This document shows, piece after piece, positions 1-10,536 of a stretch of 64,000 bases of DNA (its first letter is position 1; each line of letters begins with the position of its first letter). The notes under the pieces are model-generated. The model did not search any database. It worked only from the letters and a program-made list of their open reading frames with translations, and was not told where the DNA came from. The stretch is from contig NC_091666.1 in assembly GCF_042453785.1 (NCBI RefSeq), positions 24,014,501 to 24,078,500 of the forward strand. The letters run 5' to 3'. The translations under genes and the position numbers were made by a program. The stretch is from Malus domestica (Eukaryota > Streptophyta > Magnoliopsida > Rosales > Rosaceae).

Positions 1-1954
1 AGCCAACATTTACAATGGCTTGAGCGTGGTTTCTGACTCGGCAAACACTGAAGATCGTGCTGCGGTGCTCCCTTACCACTATGTGTATGGTTGGTTGGGT
101 GAATATTTTGGCACTCATTTTTCTCTGTCGACTCTGGATAAGTCAAGGCCTTCTTCATCGTCCGGAGCCAAGCTAGTTCCTTTGATGACGAAGTATTCTG
201 GTGTGCTTTCCGCGAAGAGCCTTGACGATTTGCAAGCGCGAGCGCTATTTAAAAGTTGTGAAGATTTGAGGATGGACCCCTTAGCGAGAGTTGGCTCGGT
301 GCGGCGAGGCGTTGTAGACAACTCGCATCTCCGCTTCTCGGACTTGTCTTATCTTATAAGCCTTCGCTCAGGGTTTGTTTCTTTGCGGCAAGAAGACCGA
401 TGTATCATCCAGTCATATAGCCCCCACCGTTTCAGCAGGCAATTTGGTTTTGTCCAAAGCGAGCCAGGCAAGTTGAAGGAAAGGAACCCATCGGTATCCC
501 TGCAAGCCGTGTACATGCATTGGGAGTCTTGTACCCGTTCATGCACAAATGCTGTTATTACGCTGCCGGCCAAGGATGAGTTCATGAGTAATCCAGTGAC
601 CCGTGTTTACGCACGTTGGTGGTCAAAGACACATTATAAGAACTCGGGGACGGCAAGTGGCACCCGTTCTTCTCACTTAAGAGATGATACGTCGAGAGAG
701 GGTTGTCCTGTGATTTCTATGCAACTGGTACCCATTGATTGTGCAAGTGCGGCTCCCTTACAAGATAGACCTGTAGCTTTAACTCTTCAACGTCCATGCT
801 TGTCCCCTCGACATCCGGATGCTTCCGAAGAGGCAGGGGATGAAGGTGACTCGCCCGAAGATGGACTCATTTTGCAGCAGCGTCCACAAGTTTCAACCAA
901 GAGATCACTTGAGGATGCTCAGGCTGACAGTGATGTCAATTTTCGTCACAAGAAGAAAGAAGCGCTTAGAACTCCTCAATTCGATGACCGTGCGCCATTT
1001 GAGAGAGATGTATGTCCTTTATTTTCTCTCACGATTTCTTCTGCTTTTATCGTTTTGGCTTTTATTTCTAACTTCTTTCTCCGTCTTCTTTAGGTTGGGC
1101 CTTCCCGTCATTTTGATTTGGCAACTGCAGATGTTTATTCCTATACGAGGATGCTATTTGCAGGTAACCTACCTACAGACGGGGATATCGGGGATCCTCC
1201 TGGTGCAGAGCTTGTTCCAAATCCGTCGAACTTCCCGAGTTTGCCACGTGTGGGTGGGGGTATGCAAGAACCCGTCATGTGTCCAACGCCTTTGCCAGCT
1301 AGCTCTGAGATCTCTTTGAGAGGGCCGAATCTTAGCGGTACTGAGCGACTCATCCATCGCATAAGCCTTGGTGCGGCAATGGAGATCAAGAGCCATATTG
1401 AGGCGAGGATTTCTAAGTGTCCACTGGAAGACCTCCCGTTGCTTAATGAGGATTTGTCGAAGTTTGTTTCGGTGATTGACAACCTTAACGTTGATTCCTC
1501 CCCCTTGAAGATCAAGATTGCCGAACTCATGGCCGCCTCAACTGAATATTCTTCCTTGCGTGCTATTTCCTTAGAGAAGTTGAGTCCAGATGTCAGAGCT
1601 CACCAGCTAACCATGATAGACTCCTCACTGGCTCAAGTCTGGTCATTTCAGCAAGCTGTTTCAGGAGATTATCAAGCCACGGAGGCTTCGTTAACTTCTG
1701 TCCAAAGGCGTCTAGATGCATTGGCGCGAGAGCGAGAGCAGTTGGTAGTCGAGGCATTACAACTTGAAAGTGTCCTCGCAGAGCAGGGAACTGCACTTTC
1801 TCAGTACCAAGAAGAGATTTCACGCCTAGAACGAGAGAAAAACACGACTATAGAGTTACCCATCTTGTCTCCCACCGAGGTAGAGACTTTGAAGACCTTG
1901 GAAGGCTCACTTGGAGATTGCCTTCGTAGCTTTAGAGACATAGTTTTCAAGTAA
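1..1954 (+). CDS. Antisense additional ORF of Tat retrotransposon, plant mobile domain protein (5' partial, spliced)
   Basis: The frame is open from the first base of the window, with residues readable upstream of the TTG at 20, so the start lies off the left edge. Exon 1 ends at 1009. A GT-AG intron at 1010-1093 (GTATGT...TTCTTTAG) joins it in frame to exon 2 (1094-1954, stop TAA), leaving about 620 visible residues. The N-terminal half contains YSPHRFSRQFGF and, later, VYARWW, which resemble the C-terminal part of the plant mobile domain (PMD, aminotransferase-like). The middle is acidic and low-complexity with a basic KKK patch. The C-terminal half has an amphipathic coiled-coil stretch near LDALAREREQL. 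It runs opposite to gag-pol and converges on it, in the place where Tat-lineage elements are known to carry extra, often antisense, ORFs. Product activity is unknown. A captured host PMD gene is the alternative. Confidence 0.75.
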
Positions 1955-2314
1955 TATTTCTTGTAATAAGGCCTTGGAGCCAACTCCTTCTTTCAAAGAA
2001 ATAAAGCATTTATGTTCTTGAATTTGCTCCTCGATCCTCAAAGTGTTTACTTATTATTACTATTATTTTTTTTAGATGGTGTGACTGTACTTGAAGTTTT
2101 GACACTTCGAGTTGCCTACGTACCCTTTGTTGAGGAGGGATCAAGTCATAACGTAGTTCAAAATACATTTTTTTTTTTTTTTTTTTTGCCGTTTGCAGTT
2201 TCAGCTCGTGCAGACCAGGAGCGTTGTGCCATGCAGTTTAGGCTCGTGCAGGCGAGGAGCTTTGGTTCGTGCAGTTTAGGCTCGTGCGAACAAGGAGCAT
2301 GAATTTGTTGCTTT
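1955..2314. other. Spacer between antisense ORF and pol end
   Basis: This convergent 360-bp spacer holds an AATAAA at 2000-2005, placed as a poly(A) signal for the plus-strand ORF. It also has a T-run around 2166-2187 (an A-run on the element's sense strand) and short direct repeats of the GGCTCGTGCAG type at 2205-2300. No other coding sequence is seen. Confidence 0.6.
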
Positions 2315-5300
2315 TCAGGGGTAGTAGCGCTTCAGGAATCTGCCGTTGATAGGGCCGATCTTTAAGCCGTCTTCCGCCATGATTAAATAGGCACCATTGG
2401 TGTAGACTTCTTGTACTACGTATGGTCCATCCCATTTTGACGTGAACTTGCTCTTTGTCTTGTGAGTTGTGATGATAGGCCTACGCAATGAAAGGACGAG
2501 ATCTCCCATTTGAAAAGACCGAGGGAGAACTTTCTTGTTGAAGGCTTTAGAAAGTCGAGCTTGATAACACTCCAGGTGTTGCTGGGCTTCGAGTCTTTTC
2601 TCATCCAGTGCCTCCAGTTCTTGAAGACGCAACTTTGCATTCTCTTCGTCAGTCAAGCCTTCTTGTATAGCCATCCTTAGCGAGGGGATTTGACTTTCAA
2701 GTGGTAGAACAGCTTCTACGCCATATACAAGAGAATAAGGTGTGGCTTGGGTAGGCGTTCTATATGTTGTCCTGTATGCCCATAAGGCTTCGCCTATCCT
2801 TTCATGCCAGTCTTTCTTTGTTCTACCGATTACCTTCTTCAGGAGGTTGCACAATGTCTTGTTGAATGCTTCTGCAAGACCGTTGGCCGGAGCATGATAC
2901 ATGGAGGATTTGCGCTGCTTGAACTTGTATTTCTCGCAGAGCTCGTCCATGAGTCGGTTTGAGAACTGCTTTCCGTTGTCGGTGACAATGTAGCGAGACA
3001 CCCCATATCGATGGATGATATGTCCCTTGATGAAACAGACGACAGTTTCTTTCTTGACTTCCTTCAGGGGTATGGCCTCAGCCCACTTAGAGAAGTAATC
3101 TGTTGCAGCCAGGATGTAAGCCTCTCCCGTAGATGACTTTGGCGCAATTGGTCCTACGACATCCAATCCCCATGCATCGAACGGCCATGAAGTAGCTGTG
3201 GGGTGTAATGGTTCAGGCGGTTGATGTATGAAGTTGGCGTGAAACTGGCAGGCTTGGCACTTTTTGGCGTATTCTAGGCAGTCCTTTACCATGCTTGGCC
3301 AGTAATAACCCATTCTTTTGAGCTGGTAATGAAGCTTTGGTCCGGACTGGTGCGCTCCACATATTCCTGAGTGTGCTTCTTCCATGGCTTGATTGGCTTC
3401 TTCCTCGCCTAGGCATCTCAGAAGTACCCCTTCAAAAGATCGCCGGTATAGTGTCCCTTTGTAATAGAGGAAGCGATGTGCTCGTCGACGTACTTCAGAG
3501 CGGTGTTTCGGATCATCTGGAAGCATTCCGTGCTCCAGGTAGTTGATCAGAGGCTGTCTCCATTCTTCAACGTTGACCAGAAGTATTGAAATAACGTTCG
3601 CATCACTTAGTACTATTTCAGTGACAAGCGGGATTACCCATCTTTGGCATACTGGCACGTTTGTAGCTTCGTCTTCTCCTAATGTCATGCTCGAGGCTAG
3701 GTTGGCGAGAGCGTCTGCCATTTGATTCTCTTTTCTTGGCACGTGTTCTAGTGTTACGACCTCAAACCTCTGTAGCAACTGCGTTGCCAGCCGGAAGTAT
3801 GGGACGAGGTCATCTTTCCTCACCTCGTATTCAGTCAGGAGTTGATTGATTATGAGCTTGGAGTCGCCGTATATCTCAAGGGCTGTGATTTCCATGTTGA
3901 TTGCCATTTGGAGCCCGAGGATCAGTGCTTGGTACTCAGCGACGTTGTTAGAGCATAACTCGCTTAACTGGAATGAATAAGGTAGTACTTGCCTTTGTGG
4001 CGACATGAATACTACTCCTGCCCCCGCTCCGTCTGCTCGTGCAGATCCGTCGAAGAACATCGTCCATGTCGGGAATACGTCGATGCAGAACACTTCTTCG
4101 TCGGGCAAGTCGTCTGAGATTTTCCAATCGGCTGGGATTGGATGGTCGGCAAGGAAGTCTGCTAGCGCTTGTCCCTTGACGGCTTTAGCTGGGACGTAAA
4201 TGATCTCGTATTGATTGAGAAGTAATGCCCATTTAGCTAGTCGCCCTGTCAAAACTGGCTTGGACATGACGTATTTGACCGGGTCAGCTTTAGCAACCAA
4301 GTGGATGGTGTAAGCATGCATGTAATGTCTGAGCTTCTGGATGGCAAACATCAAGGCCAGGCACATTTTCTCTATTGGGGAGTAGTTCAATTCAGCGCCG
4401 GTAAGCGTTCGACTGAGGTAGTAGAGCGCTCCTTCTTTCTGGGCCTCATTTTCCTGTGCCAAGAGTGCTCCGACTGAACTTTCCTGAGCAGCAATGTACA
4501 ATATGAGCGGTTTCCCTGGTACAGGTGCCCCCAGGACAGGTGGACTTGATAAATATTCCTTTATGCTTTCAAAAGCATTGTTGCATGCTTTGTCCCATAC
4601 GAACGGAACATCTTTCTTCATGAGTCGACTGAACGGTTGACAACGCCCTGCGAGGTTGGAGATGAAGCGTCTGATGAAGGCTAGCCGTCCTTGTAGACTT
4701 TTCAACTCGTGCAGGTTTCTTGGCTCGGGCATGCTTTGAATGGCCTTGATCTTTGATTGGTCCACTTCAATGCCACGATGCTTGACAATGAAGCCAAGGA
4801 ACTTTCCAGATGTGACGCCAAATGCACACTTTAGTGGGTTCATCTTGAGGTTGTATTTTCGTAACCTTTCGAACACTACTCGCAAATCCTTCAAGTGATT
4901 TGATCTTTTCTTTGTCTTGACCACCACATCGTCTACATAACATTCTACGCTCTTGTGTAGCATGTCATTGAAGATCTTCTGCATTGCGCGTTGATATGTA
5001 GCTCCAGCATTCTTCAGACCAAAGGGCATCACCTTATAGCAGTAGATACCTTTTGGAGTGCGGAAGGCTGTTAGTTCCTCATCTTCAAGAGCCATACGAA
5101 TTTGATTGTATCCAGAAGAGCCGTCCATGAATGATAGTGCCTCATGGCCAGTGGTCGCGTCCACCATGATTTCAATGATTGGCAAGGGGAAGTCATCCTT
5201 TGGGCAAGCATTATTGAGATCTCGGAAGTCCACGCAAACACGTATTTGTCCGGATTTCTTAAGGACTATGACGATGTTGGAGATCCACTTGGGGTATTGC

Positions 5301-8300
5301 ACCTCTCGAATGAAGCCTGCTTCGATCAACTTGTCAATCTCGGCCTCAATTTGTGGGATGAGCTCAGATCGATAGCGTCTTTGAGTTTGCTTTATTGGTC
5401 GCGTTCCAGGCTTGACTGCAAGATGATGCACCGCAATGATAGGGTCGAGGCCGGGCATTTCCTTATAGGTCCACGCAAAGACATCCTTGAACTCTAATAG
5501 CAGCTGGTAATACTTCCCTATCTCGTCTGTACTTAGTAATGCACTCACGAAGATAGGCTTCGGTTCCTCACTTGTGCCTAAGTTGAGTTCTTTGAGATCG
5601 TCAACTGTGGCTTGCCCCCCATCTTCGAGTTGTGACGGTGCTGCAATGACATCTTCCTCGAGGCTTTCATCTTCTTCATCTTCTTGGATTGTGATGTGGA
5701 AGATGTCTTGGGCTTCTTCTTCGGTGTTAACCTCTTGAGCTAGTTGGCATGAAGATTGTCCAGTGTGAATGATGGTGCGCCTTTTCACTTTCAGTGATCC
5801 AACTGTGTTAACCTCCAAAATTGCTTGGCGCTTCATTCTTGAAGGAATGGAACTTCGAACGTCATCCTTTTCTGCCAGGCAATCGATCTCTTCTACTTCT
5901 GGTGTAGTCTTTCTCCTTTTGGAATGCTCTTTGGCTTCTCCAAGTCTTTCCATAACTGACTGTCGTGGAGGAAAGCTAGTCGTATTGCTTTGCTTTTTAG
6001 GTTTTGATAACCTTTTGAAAACCGAGCCTCGAGATACTGACGTGTTAAGCCTTTTGAAGATGGAAGTTTTGTTTTGACCGCCAATGAGTTTAGGTGCCGA
6101 AACTCTGGGCTTTGAACAATTCATTCTACCGAATACTGATGTCCGGGGGGCAGGTTGAGTCTCCTCTTTATCTTGTATAATGCTTATGCTGATGTGTTGA
6201 GCGCTAGCATTTTTTGCCTTGCTGGAGATCTTCACCGGTGCATTTGGTGTGAAGCCAAGTCCAGCTTTGTTGTTGCTAACCCTGTAACCATGCTTCTCCA
6301 ACTTCTTCTGAGTTTTAGTGAGATCACGTTCGTTGTCTTTGACGGTGTTCAAATCATTCTTTCCCAAGTTTGCAGAGGAGGTGAAGTTATACCCAGCTTT
6401 CGACATAAGTTTGTGGGCGTTTGGATCAAAACCTTCTTCGGTCCTTTTGGTTGGGAGAAAGCTTGGTTCTACCCCCTTTGGTAGGCCTTTTACGAAGCCC
6501 TGTGACGGTTTTGCATCCTTAGTGTCGCCTAGCTGGGTCAGAGGCAAAACTGCATTTGTTTTGAGCAACTTTACATTATCTATGTGTCGCTGTGCATCGG
6601 CTTTGCTCGCTGCAGTTTCGAACGGGGATTGACCATTCTTTCTTCTCGACGTCGGGATGTATCGGAAGACGGGTACGCTTGGTCCATTTGAGGTCGTCCT
6701 ACTTCCTCTGGTTGTTGCAGGTTTAGAAAACTCATCGTCGCTTTTGCTTGAAGAGGGCATAGCTTCTTCTTCTTGCTTCTTGGGCATCGCTTGCCATTCC
6801 TGTTTTTTAGGTGCTGCTTTGCTCATGGATTTAATCTCTTTTGGAAGAGTTTCGGGCACCGTGTCTTCATTCATGTAGAACTTGGCGTCTGCGAAATGTG
6901 ATTCGGCTTCGGTGAATGGCTTGGTGTCGCCATAGATCACCTTCACTCGTTCTTGGTAAAATTTTAAACATTGGTGAAGGGTGGACGGTACTACTCCGTT
7001 CGCATGGATCCAAGGCCTTCCTAAGAGCAGACCGTAGGAAGTTCTTGCATCAATCACGTGGAACATCACGCTTGACTTGAGTTCACCAATGGTCATCTCC
7101 ACTCGGATCATGCCCATCGCTCTTTGTCCTCCTTGGTTGAAACCTTGGATTGGTAGACGGCTTAGGGATAGTTCATCTACCTTGATGCCGATTGCGGTCA
7201 TTGTTGATTTTGGCATGATATTTATGGCTGACCCACCGTCCACAAGCATGCGGCTGACTTTGTGCTCCCTTACGTACCCAGAGACGAAGAGAGGTCGGTT
7301 GTGAGGCTTGGATCCTAGCAGCAAGTCTTCGTCGGCGAAGTGGATTGTGTCATCGGCGGCACAGCATGTGGCACACTCGTATGGCCAAAGGCTCAAGCCT
7401 TCGTTCTTGCTTTCTTGCACTTCGTGGTCGTTTGAACTCGCTAGAACCGTTGCCAACGCCCTTCGTATCTTCTTTGGCAATTGTAGCGCTTCCTCGATGC
7501 TAAAGTGTATTGGCAGACCTTCTTCAGGTGTCGGAGTATTTTCTCCCTCAGCGGCGATAATTTTTTCCTTTGAGGGTTCTTCCATTTCTACTTCGACCAT
7601 GTGACATGCGGTGATAGTGCAATGTTGGAATAAGTCCTCCGGGAAGTACTCGTGCAATGAGACGGGAATGCGTGGCTTTTGCTCCGCAAGTTCCCCAACA
7701 TATATTGGCTTAGTAGCTCTTATGTTTCTCTTAGGCTTCCTATTGCCGCGACGGCGGTGCTTTTTCCCTTGTTCCCCCTTTTGCTTTATAGCTTGCGGTT
7801 TTGGTTTCCTTGTCCTCTTATAGGTTACCAATGTCCATCCTTTGTCATCGTCAGTAGGTGCGTCCTGGTTGCTTGCCCCCAGTGATGGTGGTGCAGAATG
7901 TGTAGAGTGATTTGAGTATTGCCGGGCATGGTCAGGCATTTCTTGAAGAAGCACGGGATCAAAGGATCCGAACACGACTGTAGTGGTGTGCGTCGCAGCT
8001 GTGTCTTCTAGGTCGAGCTCAATCTGTCCTTGTTGTGCCAGCTTCATGATGAGTTCTTTTAGGATGAAACACTTGCCCACATGATAACCCACGATACGAT
8101 GGTACTTGCAGTACTTGGGATCATTGATGCGATTCATTTCTTCAGGGCGTTTGCATTCGGGTAACTCAATCACCTTCTTCTCCAGCAGGTCGTCCAGCAT
8201 TGCGTCCATGTCGGAGTCCGGAAAAGGGTATACCTTTTGCTCCAATTCCCTCAAGGTGTTTTTGTACCTATCTTGGGTGTGGGAAGGCTCACCTTTTTTT

Positions 8301-9619
8301 GTCTCCCTTGCTTTATTGAAAGAGATTTTGACGGGCGCGGACGAGGTCTTGATAGGGGTGGTATTGGTGGTAAAAGCTTCCTTGGCGGGCTTTTTTCCAT
8401 GATTGTCTGCTCTTGAAGTGAACACTTTATCCCTTTTGAAATCGGTGATTGGCTCTTTCTTTCCGTGGTGGGCGATGCTCAACTCCATGTCGTGGGCACG
8501 GGTGGCTAATTCTTCAAAAGTGCGTGGTTTGATACCTTGAAGGATGTATTGTAAACCCCATTGCATGCCCTGGATGCACATCTCGATTGAAGAAATCTCG
8601 GAGAGTCTGTCCTTACAGTCGAGGCTTAGGTTACGCCATCGGTTGATGTAATCCATGACTGGCTCGTCCTTCCACTGCTTTGTGCTTGTTAGCTCTAGCA
8701 TGCTCACAGTGCGGCGGGTGCTGTAGAAGCGGTTGAGGAATTCCCGCTCCAATTGCTCCCAACTGTTGATGGACTCAGGCTCCAGATCCGTGTACCACTC
8801 AAAGGCGTTTCCTTTCAGCGAGCGCACAAACTGCTTGGCGAGGTAATCCCCTTCGGTTCCTGCGTTGTTGCAAGTTTCAACGAAGTGGGCGACGTGCTGT
8901 TTCGGGTTTCCCTTTCCATCAAATTGCATGAACTTTGGTGGTTGATAACCCCTCGGCATCCTCAAGGCGTCGATCTTCTTTGAATACGGCTTTGAGTACA
9001 ACCCGGAGGTATATGAGCTCCCTTCGTACTGTGCCTTGATGGTATTGGTGATCATCTCCTGCAGCTGCTGGATAGAAAGAGACCCCATGAGCGCCGCTGC
9101 TGGGTCTGGTTTCGGCTTTCCATCGATTTTCTTCACCGGGGGTTCTTCGTCCCCGCCAACTCCCTTTAGTGGATCATCCTCTGGGTCGGGTTTCTCGCTG
9201 TCCTGCGCCTCCAGTCGGTTGACTAATGCTGCGATTTGCAAGTCTTTTTCCTCCACAGTTCGAGTTAGTCTTGCGATTGCTTCATTCATTTGAGCAATTT
9301 GTTCCTCGATTGAAGTTGCTCCAGCGGTCATGACTTGCATGGCTGAACTGCCACTTGAATCGTCATCGGAGAGCACGGATTCGGAGTATTCCCTTGGTTT
9401 TTCCCCCCTTGGTGCCCTTAGTGAGGCTAAGGTGATCACAGGCTCGTGCCTGGGGTACTCTCGTTCCCATGGCAGAGTTGATGCAGAGGTGAAAGAGGTG
9501 GCAGAAGTAGCTTTTGCTTTGCTTCGAGTCGTGATACCCAACGTGACACCACTTGCGACGAGGGCGCCTTTGTTCTTTGCGCCGGTTATGGGAACAGCTT
9601 GAGCCTTCCTTGACGTCAT
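2315..9619 (-). CDS. Ty3/gypsy (Tat lineage) Gag-Pol polyprotein
   Basis: A single uninterrupted frame of 2434 codons. I chose the ATG at 9619 (MTSRKAQ) because the longer frame upstream runs through the PBS into the LTR. In order: retrotransposon gag domain at about residues 225-380 (FDGKGNP... EWYTDL... LEREFLNRFY); aspartic protease core LVDGGSAINIMP with the Asp at about 794; reverse transcriptase at about 1400-1600 with YVDD at about 1561; the usual RNase H/connection; a second RNase H-like domain at about 1850-1975 (FFDGSARADGAG, YGDSKLIINQL); integrase with an HHCC finger at about 2075-2125 and a DDE core (LDVVGP, VTDNGKQF, NGLAEAFNK) at about 2150-2255; and an integrase C-terminal barrel (GDLVL... 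KWDGPYVV). The PR-RT-RH-IN order is Ty3/gypsy, and the extra RNase H plus missing chromodomain fit Tat. The absence of stops over 7.3 kb suggests a young, possibly intact element. Confidence 0.93.
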   Translation of the reverse strand: MTSRKAQAVPITGAKNKGALVASGVTLGITTRSKAKATSATSFTSASTLPWEREYPRHEPVITLASLRAPRGEKPREYSESVLSDDDSSGSSAMQVMTAGATSIEEQIAQMNEAIARLTRTVEEKDLQIAALVNRLEAQDSEKPDPEDDPLKGVGGDEEPPVKKIDGKPKPDPAAALMGSLSIQQLQEMITNTIKAQYEGSSYTSGLYSKPYSKKIDALRMPRGYQPPKFMQFDGKGNPKQHVAHFVETCNNAGTEGDYLAKQFVRSLKGNAFEWYTDLEPESINSWEQLEREFLNRFYSTRRTVSMLELTSTKQWKDEPVMDYINRWRNLSLDCKDRLSEISSIEMCIQGMQWGLQYILQGIKPRTFEELATRAHDMELSIAHHGKKEPITDFKRDKVFTSRADNHGKKPAKEAFTTNTTPIKTSSAPVKISFNKARETKKGEPSHTQDRYKNTLRELEQKVYPFPDSDMDAMLDDLLEKKVIELPECKRPEEMNRINDPKYCKYHRIVGYHVGKCFILKELIMKLAQQGQIELDLEDTAATHTTTVVFGSFDPVLLQEMPDHARQYSNHSTHSAPPSLGASNQDAPTDDDKGWTLVTYKRTRKPKPQAIKQKGEQGKKHRRRGNRKPKRNIRATKPIYVGELAEQKPRIPVSLHEYFPEDLFQHCTITACHMVEVEMEEPSKEKIIAAEGENTPTPEEGLPIHFSIEEALQLPKKIRRALATVLASSNDHEVQESKNEGLSLWPYECATCCAADDTIHFADEDLLLGSKPHNRPLFVSGYVREHKVSRMLVDGGSAINIMPKSTMTAIGIKVDELSLSRLPIQGFNQGGQRAMGMIRVEMTIGELKSSVMFHVIDARTSYGLLLGRPWIHANGVVPSTLHQCLKFYQERVKVIYGDTKPFTEAESHFADAKFYMNEDTVPETLPKEIKSMSKAAPKKQEWQAMPKKQEEEAMPSSSKSDDEFSKPATTRGSRTTSNGPSVPVFRYIPTSRRKNGQSPFETAASKADAQRHIDNVKLLKTNAVLPLTQLGDTKDAKPSQGFVKGLPKGVEPSFLPTKRTEEGFDPNAHKLMSKAGYNFTSSANLGKNDLNTVKDNERDLTKTQKKLEKHGYRVSNNKAGLGFTPNAPVKISSKAKNASAQHISISIIQDKEETQPAPRTSVFGRMNCSKPRVSAPKLIGGQNKTSIFKRLNTSVSRGSVFKRLSKPKKQSNTTSFPPRQSVMERLGEAKEHSKRRKTTPEVEEIDCLAEKDDVRSSIPSRMKRQAILEVNTVGSLKVKRRTIIHTGQSSCQLAQEVNTEEEAQDIFHITIQEDEEDESLEEDVIAAPSQLEDGGQATVDDLKELNLGTSEEPKPIFVSALLSTDEIGKYYQLLLEFKDVFAWTYKEMPGLDPIIAVHHLAVKPGTRPIKQTQRRYRSELIPQIEAEIDKLIEAGFIREVQYPKWISNIVIVLKKSGQIRVCVDFRDLNNACPKDDFPLPIIEIMVDATTGHEALSFMDGSSGYNQIRMALEDEELTAFRTPKGIYCYKVMPFGLKNAGATYQRAMQKIFNDMLHKSVECYVDDVVVKTKKRSNHLKDLRVVFERLRKYNLKMNPLKCAFGVTSGKFLGFIVKHRGIEVDQSKIKAIQSMPEPRNLHELKSLQGRLAFIRRFISNLAGRCQPFSRLMKKDVPFVWDKACNNAFESIKEYLSSPPVLGAPVPGKPLILYIAAQESSVGALLAQENEAQKEGALYYLSRTLTGAELNYSPIEKMCLALMFAIQKLRHYMHAYTIHLVAKADPVKYVMSKPVLTGRLAKWALLLNQYEIIYVPAKAVKGQALADFLADHPIPADWKISDDLPDEEVFCIDVFPTWTMFFDGSARADGAGAGVVFMSPQRQVLPYSFQLSELCSNNVAEYQALILGLQMAINMEITALEIYGDSKLIINQLLTEYEVRKDDLVPYFRLATQLLQRFEVVTLEHVPRKENQMADALANLASSMTLGEDEATNVPVCQRWVIPLVTEIVLSDANVISILLVNVEEWRQPLINYLEHGMLPDDPKHRSEVRRRAHRFLYYKGTLYRRSFEGVLLRCLGEEEANQAMEEAHSGICGAHQSGPKLHYQLKRMGYYWPSMVKDCLEYAKKCQACQFHANFIHQPPEPLHPTATSWPFDAWGLDVVGPIAPKSSTGEAYILAATDYFSKWAEAIPLKEVKKETVVCFIKGHIIHRYGVSRYIVTDNGKQFSNRLMDELCEKYKFKQRKSSMYHAPANGLAEAFNKTLCNLLKKVIGRTKKDWHERIGEALWAYRTTYRTPTQATPYSLVYGVEAVLPLESQIPSLRMAIQEGLTDEENAKLRLQELEALDEKRLEAQQHLECYQARLSKAFNKKVLPRSFQMGDLVLSLRRPIITTHKTKSKFTSKWDGPYVVQEVYTNGAYLIMAEDGLKIGPINGRFLKRYYP

Positions 9620-9676
9620 TGATTTTGGAAGTGTGCTTATATTCCTTGAACGGAGAAAGAGATGAGAGGTAGAGAT

Positions 9677-9694
9677 GTCCCACTGGGCGTGCCA
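9677..9694 (-). other. Primer binding site of the Tat element
   Basis: On the minus strand the sequence begins TGGCACGCCCAGTGGGAC. It starts three bases inside the LTR edge, where a tRNA-primed PBS is expected. The priming tRNA cannot be named with confidence without a tRNA search. Confidence 0.75.
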
Positions 9695-9943
9695 ATTTGT
9701 GAACACGGAAAATTCCTGAAACGAAAGAGACAAGAACGAACGCGCACAAACAAATATTTGTATTTTTGATTTTGGGTTACAATCTCTCTCTAATTTGATC
9801 CTCTGATTCGATCTCCGTAAGGTGTTGATTTGTGGGATGTGCGATTGATCCAAGGGCCGTCGAGGCTTGATCTTGGATGAACGAGGATGAACGGATCTTC
9901 AAGGGCTTTTGGGCTTGATCTTGAAGAATGGTGATTGACGGAT

Positions 9944-10245
9944 CTTCAAGGGCTTTTGGGCTTGATCTTGAAGAACAGTGATGAACGGATTTCCGAGGGC
10001 TTTTGGGCTTGAACTCGAAGAACAGTGACGAACGGATCTTCGAGAGCTTTTGGGCTTGAACGGATCTTCGAGGGCTTTTGGGCTTGATCTCGAAGAACAG
10101 TGATGAACGGATTTCCGAGGGCTTTTGGGCTTGAACTCGAAGAACAGTGACGAACGGATCTTCGAGAGCTTTTGGGCTTGAACGGATCTTCGAGGGCTTT
10201 TGGGCTTGATCTCGAAGAACAGTGATGAACGGATTTCCGAGATGT
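9944..10245. repeat. 122-bp tandem repeat array inside the LTR (about 2.5 units)
   Basis: The unit start CTTC[AG]AGGGCTTTTGGGCTTG recurs at 9944, 10066 and 10188, an exact 122-bp period. The third unit breaks down near 10240. Each unit contains two diverged ~60-bp halves with GAACAGTGA[TC]GAACGGAT. Related single copies of the half-unit flank the array at about 9890 and 10300. Confidence 0.9.
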
Positions 10246-10526
10246 TGTCGATCCAAAGGGGCCGTTGGGGCTTGATCCTTGAGGATGAACAGTTGATAAA
10301 CGATGAACGCTTTCTTCAAGGGGCCGTTGAGGCTTGGGCTTGAAGGTGGATGATTGTTGATCCAAGGGCCGTCGGGGCTTGATCTTGGAAGAACGATGAA
10401 CGAAGAACGAAGAAGGCTTTCTTGATTCTTCGGGAACCTGGATGCTTGAAAGCTTCGGAGTTTCAGAGCTTCAGAGCTTCAAGGTGTAATATGAATTGGT
10501 TCTCCTTAAATGAATGAATTAGCCTT

Positions 10527-10536
10527 CTATTTATAG
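10527..10536 (-). promoter_or_regulatory. LTR TATA box
   Basis: The minus strand reads CTATAAATAG about 210 bases into the LTR. It is the best candidate for the core promoter of the element; transcription would start near 10500. Confidence 0.6.

Noticed and set aside
2315-9853. Longer gag-pol start at 9853
   Set aside because: The extension runs through the PBS and into the LTR; 9619 is the first suitable ATG after the PBS.
9944-10245. Possible CRISPR-like repeat array
   Set aside because: 122-bp tandem units without unique spacers, inside a plant LTR.
9777-10365. Open minus-strand frames of 139-180 codons with repeated KPS.IRSS peptides
   Set aside because: They are translations of the LTR tandem array. 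The repetitiveness comes from DNA repeats, and they overlap the LTR.
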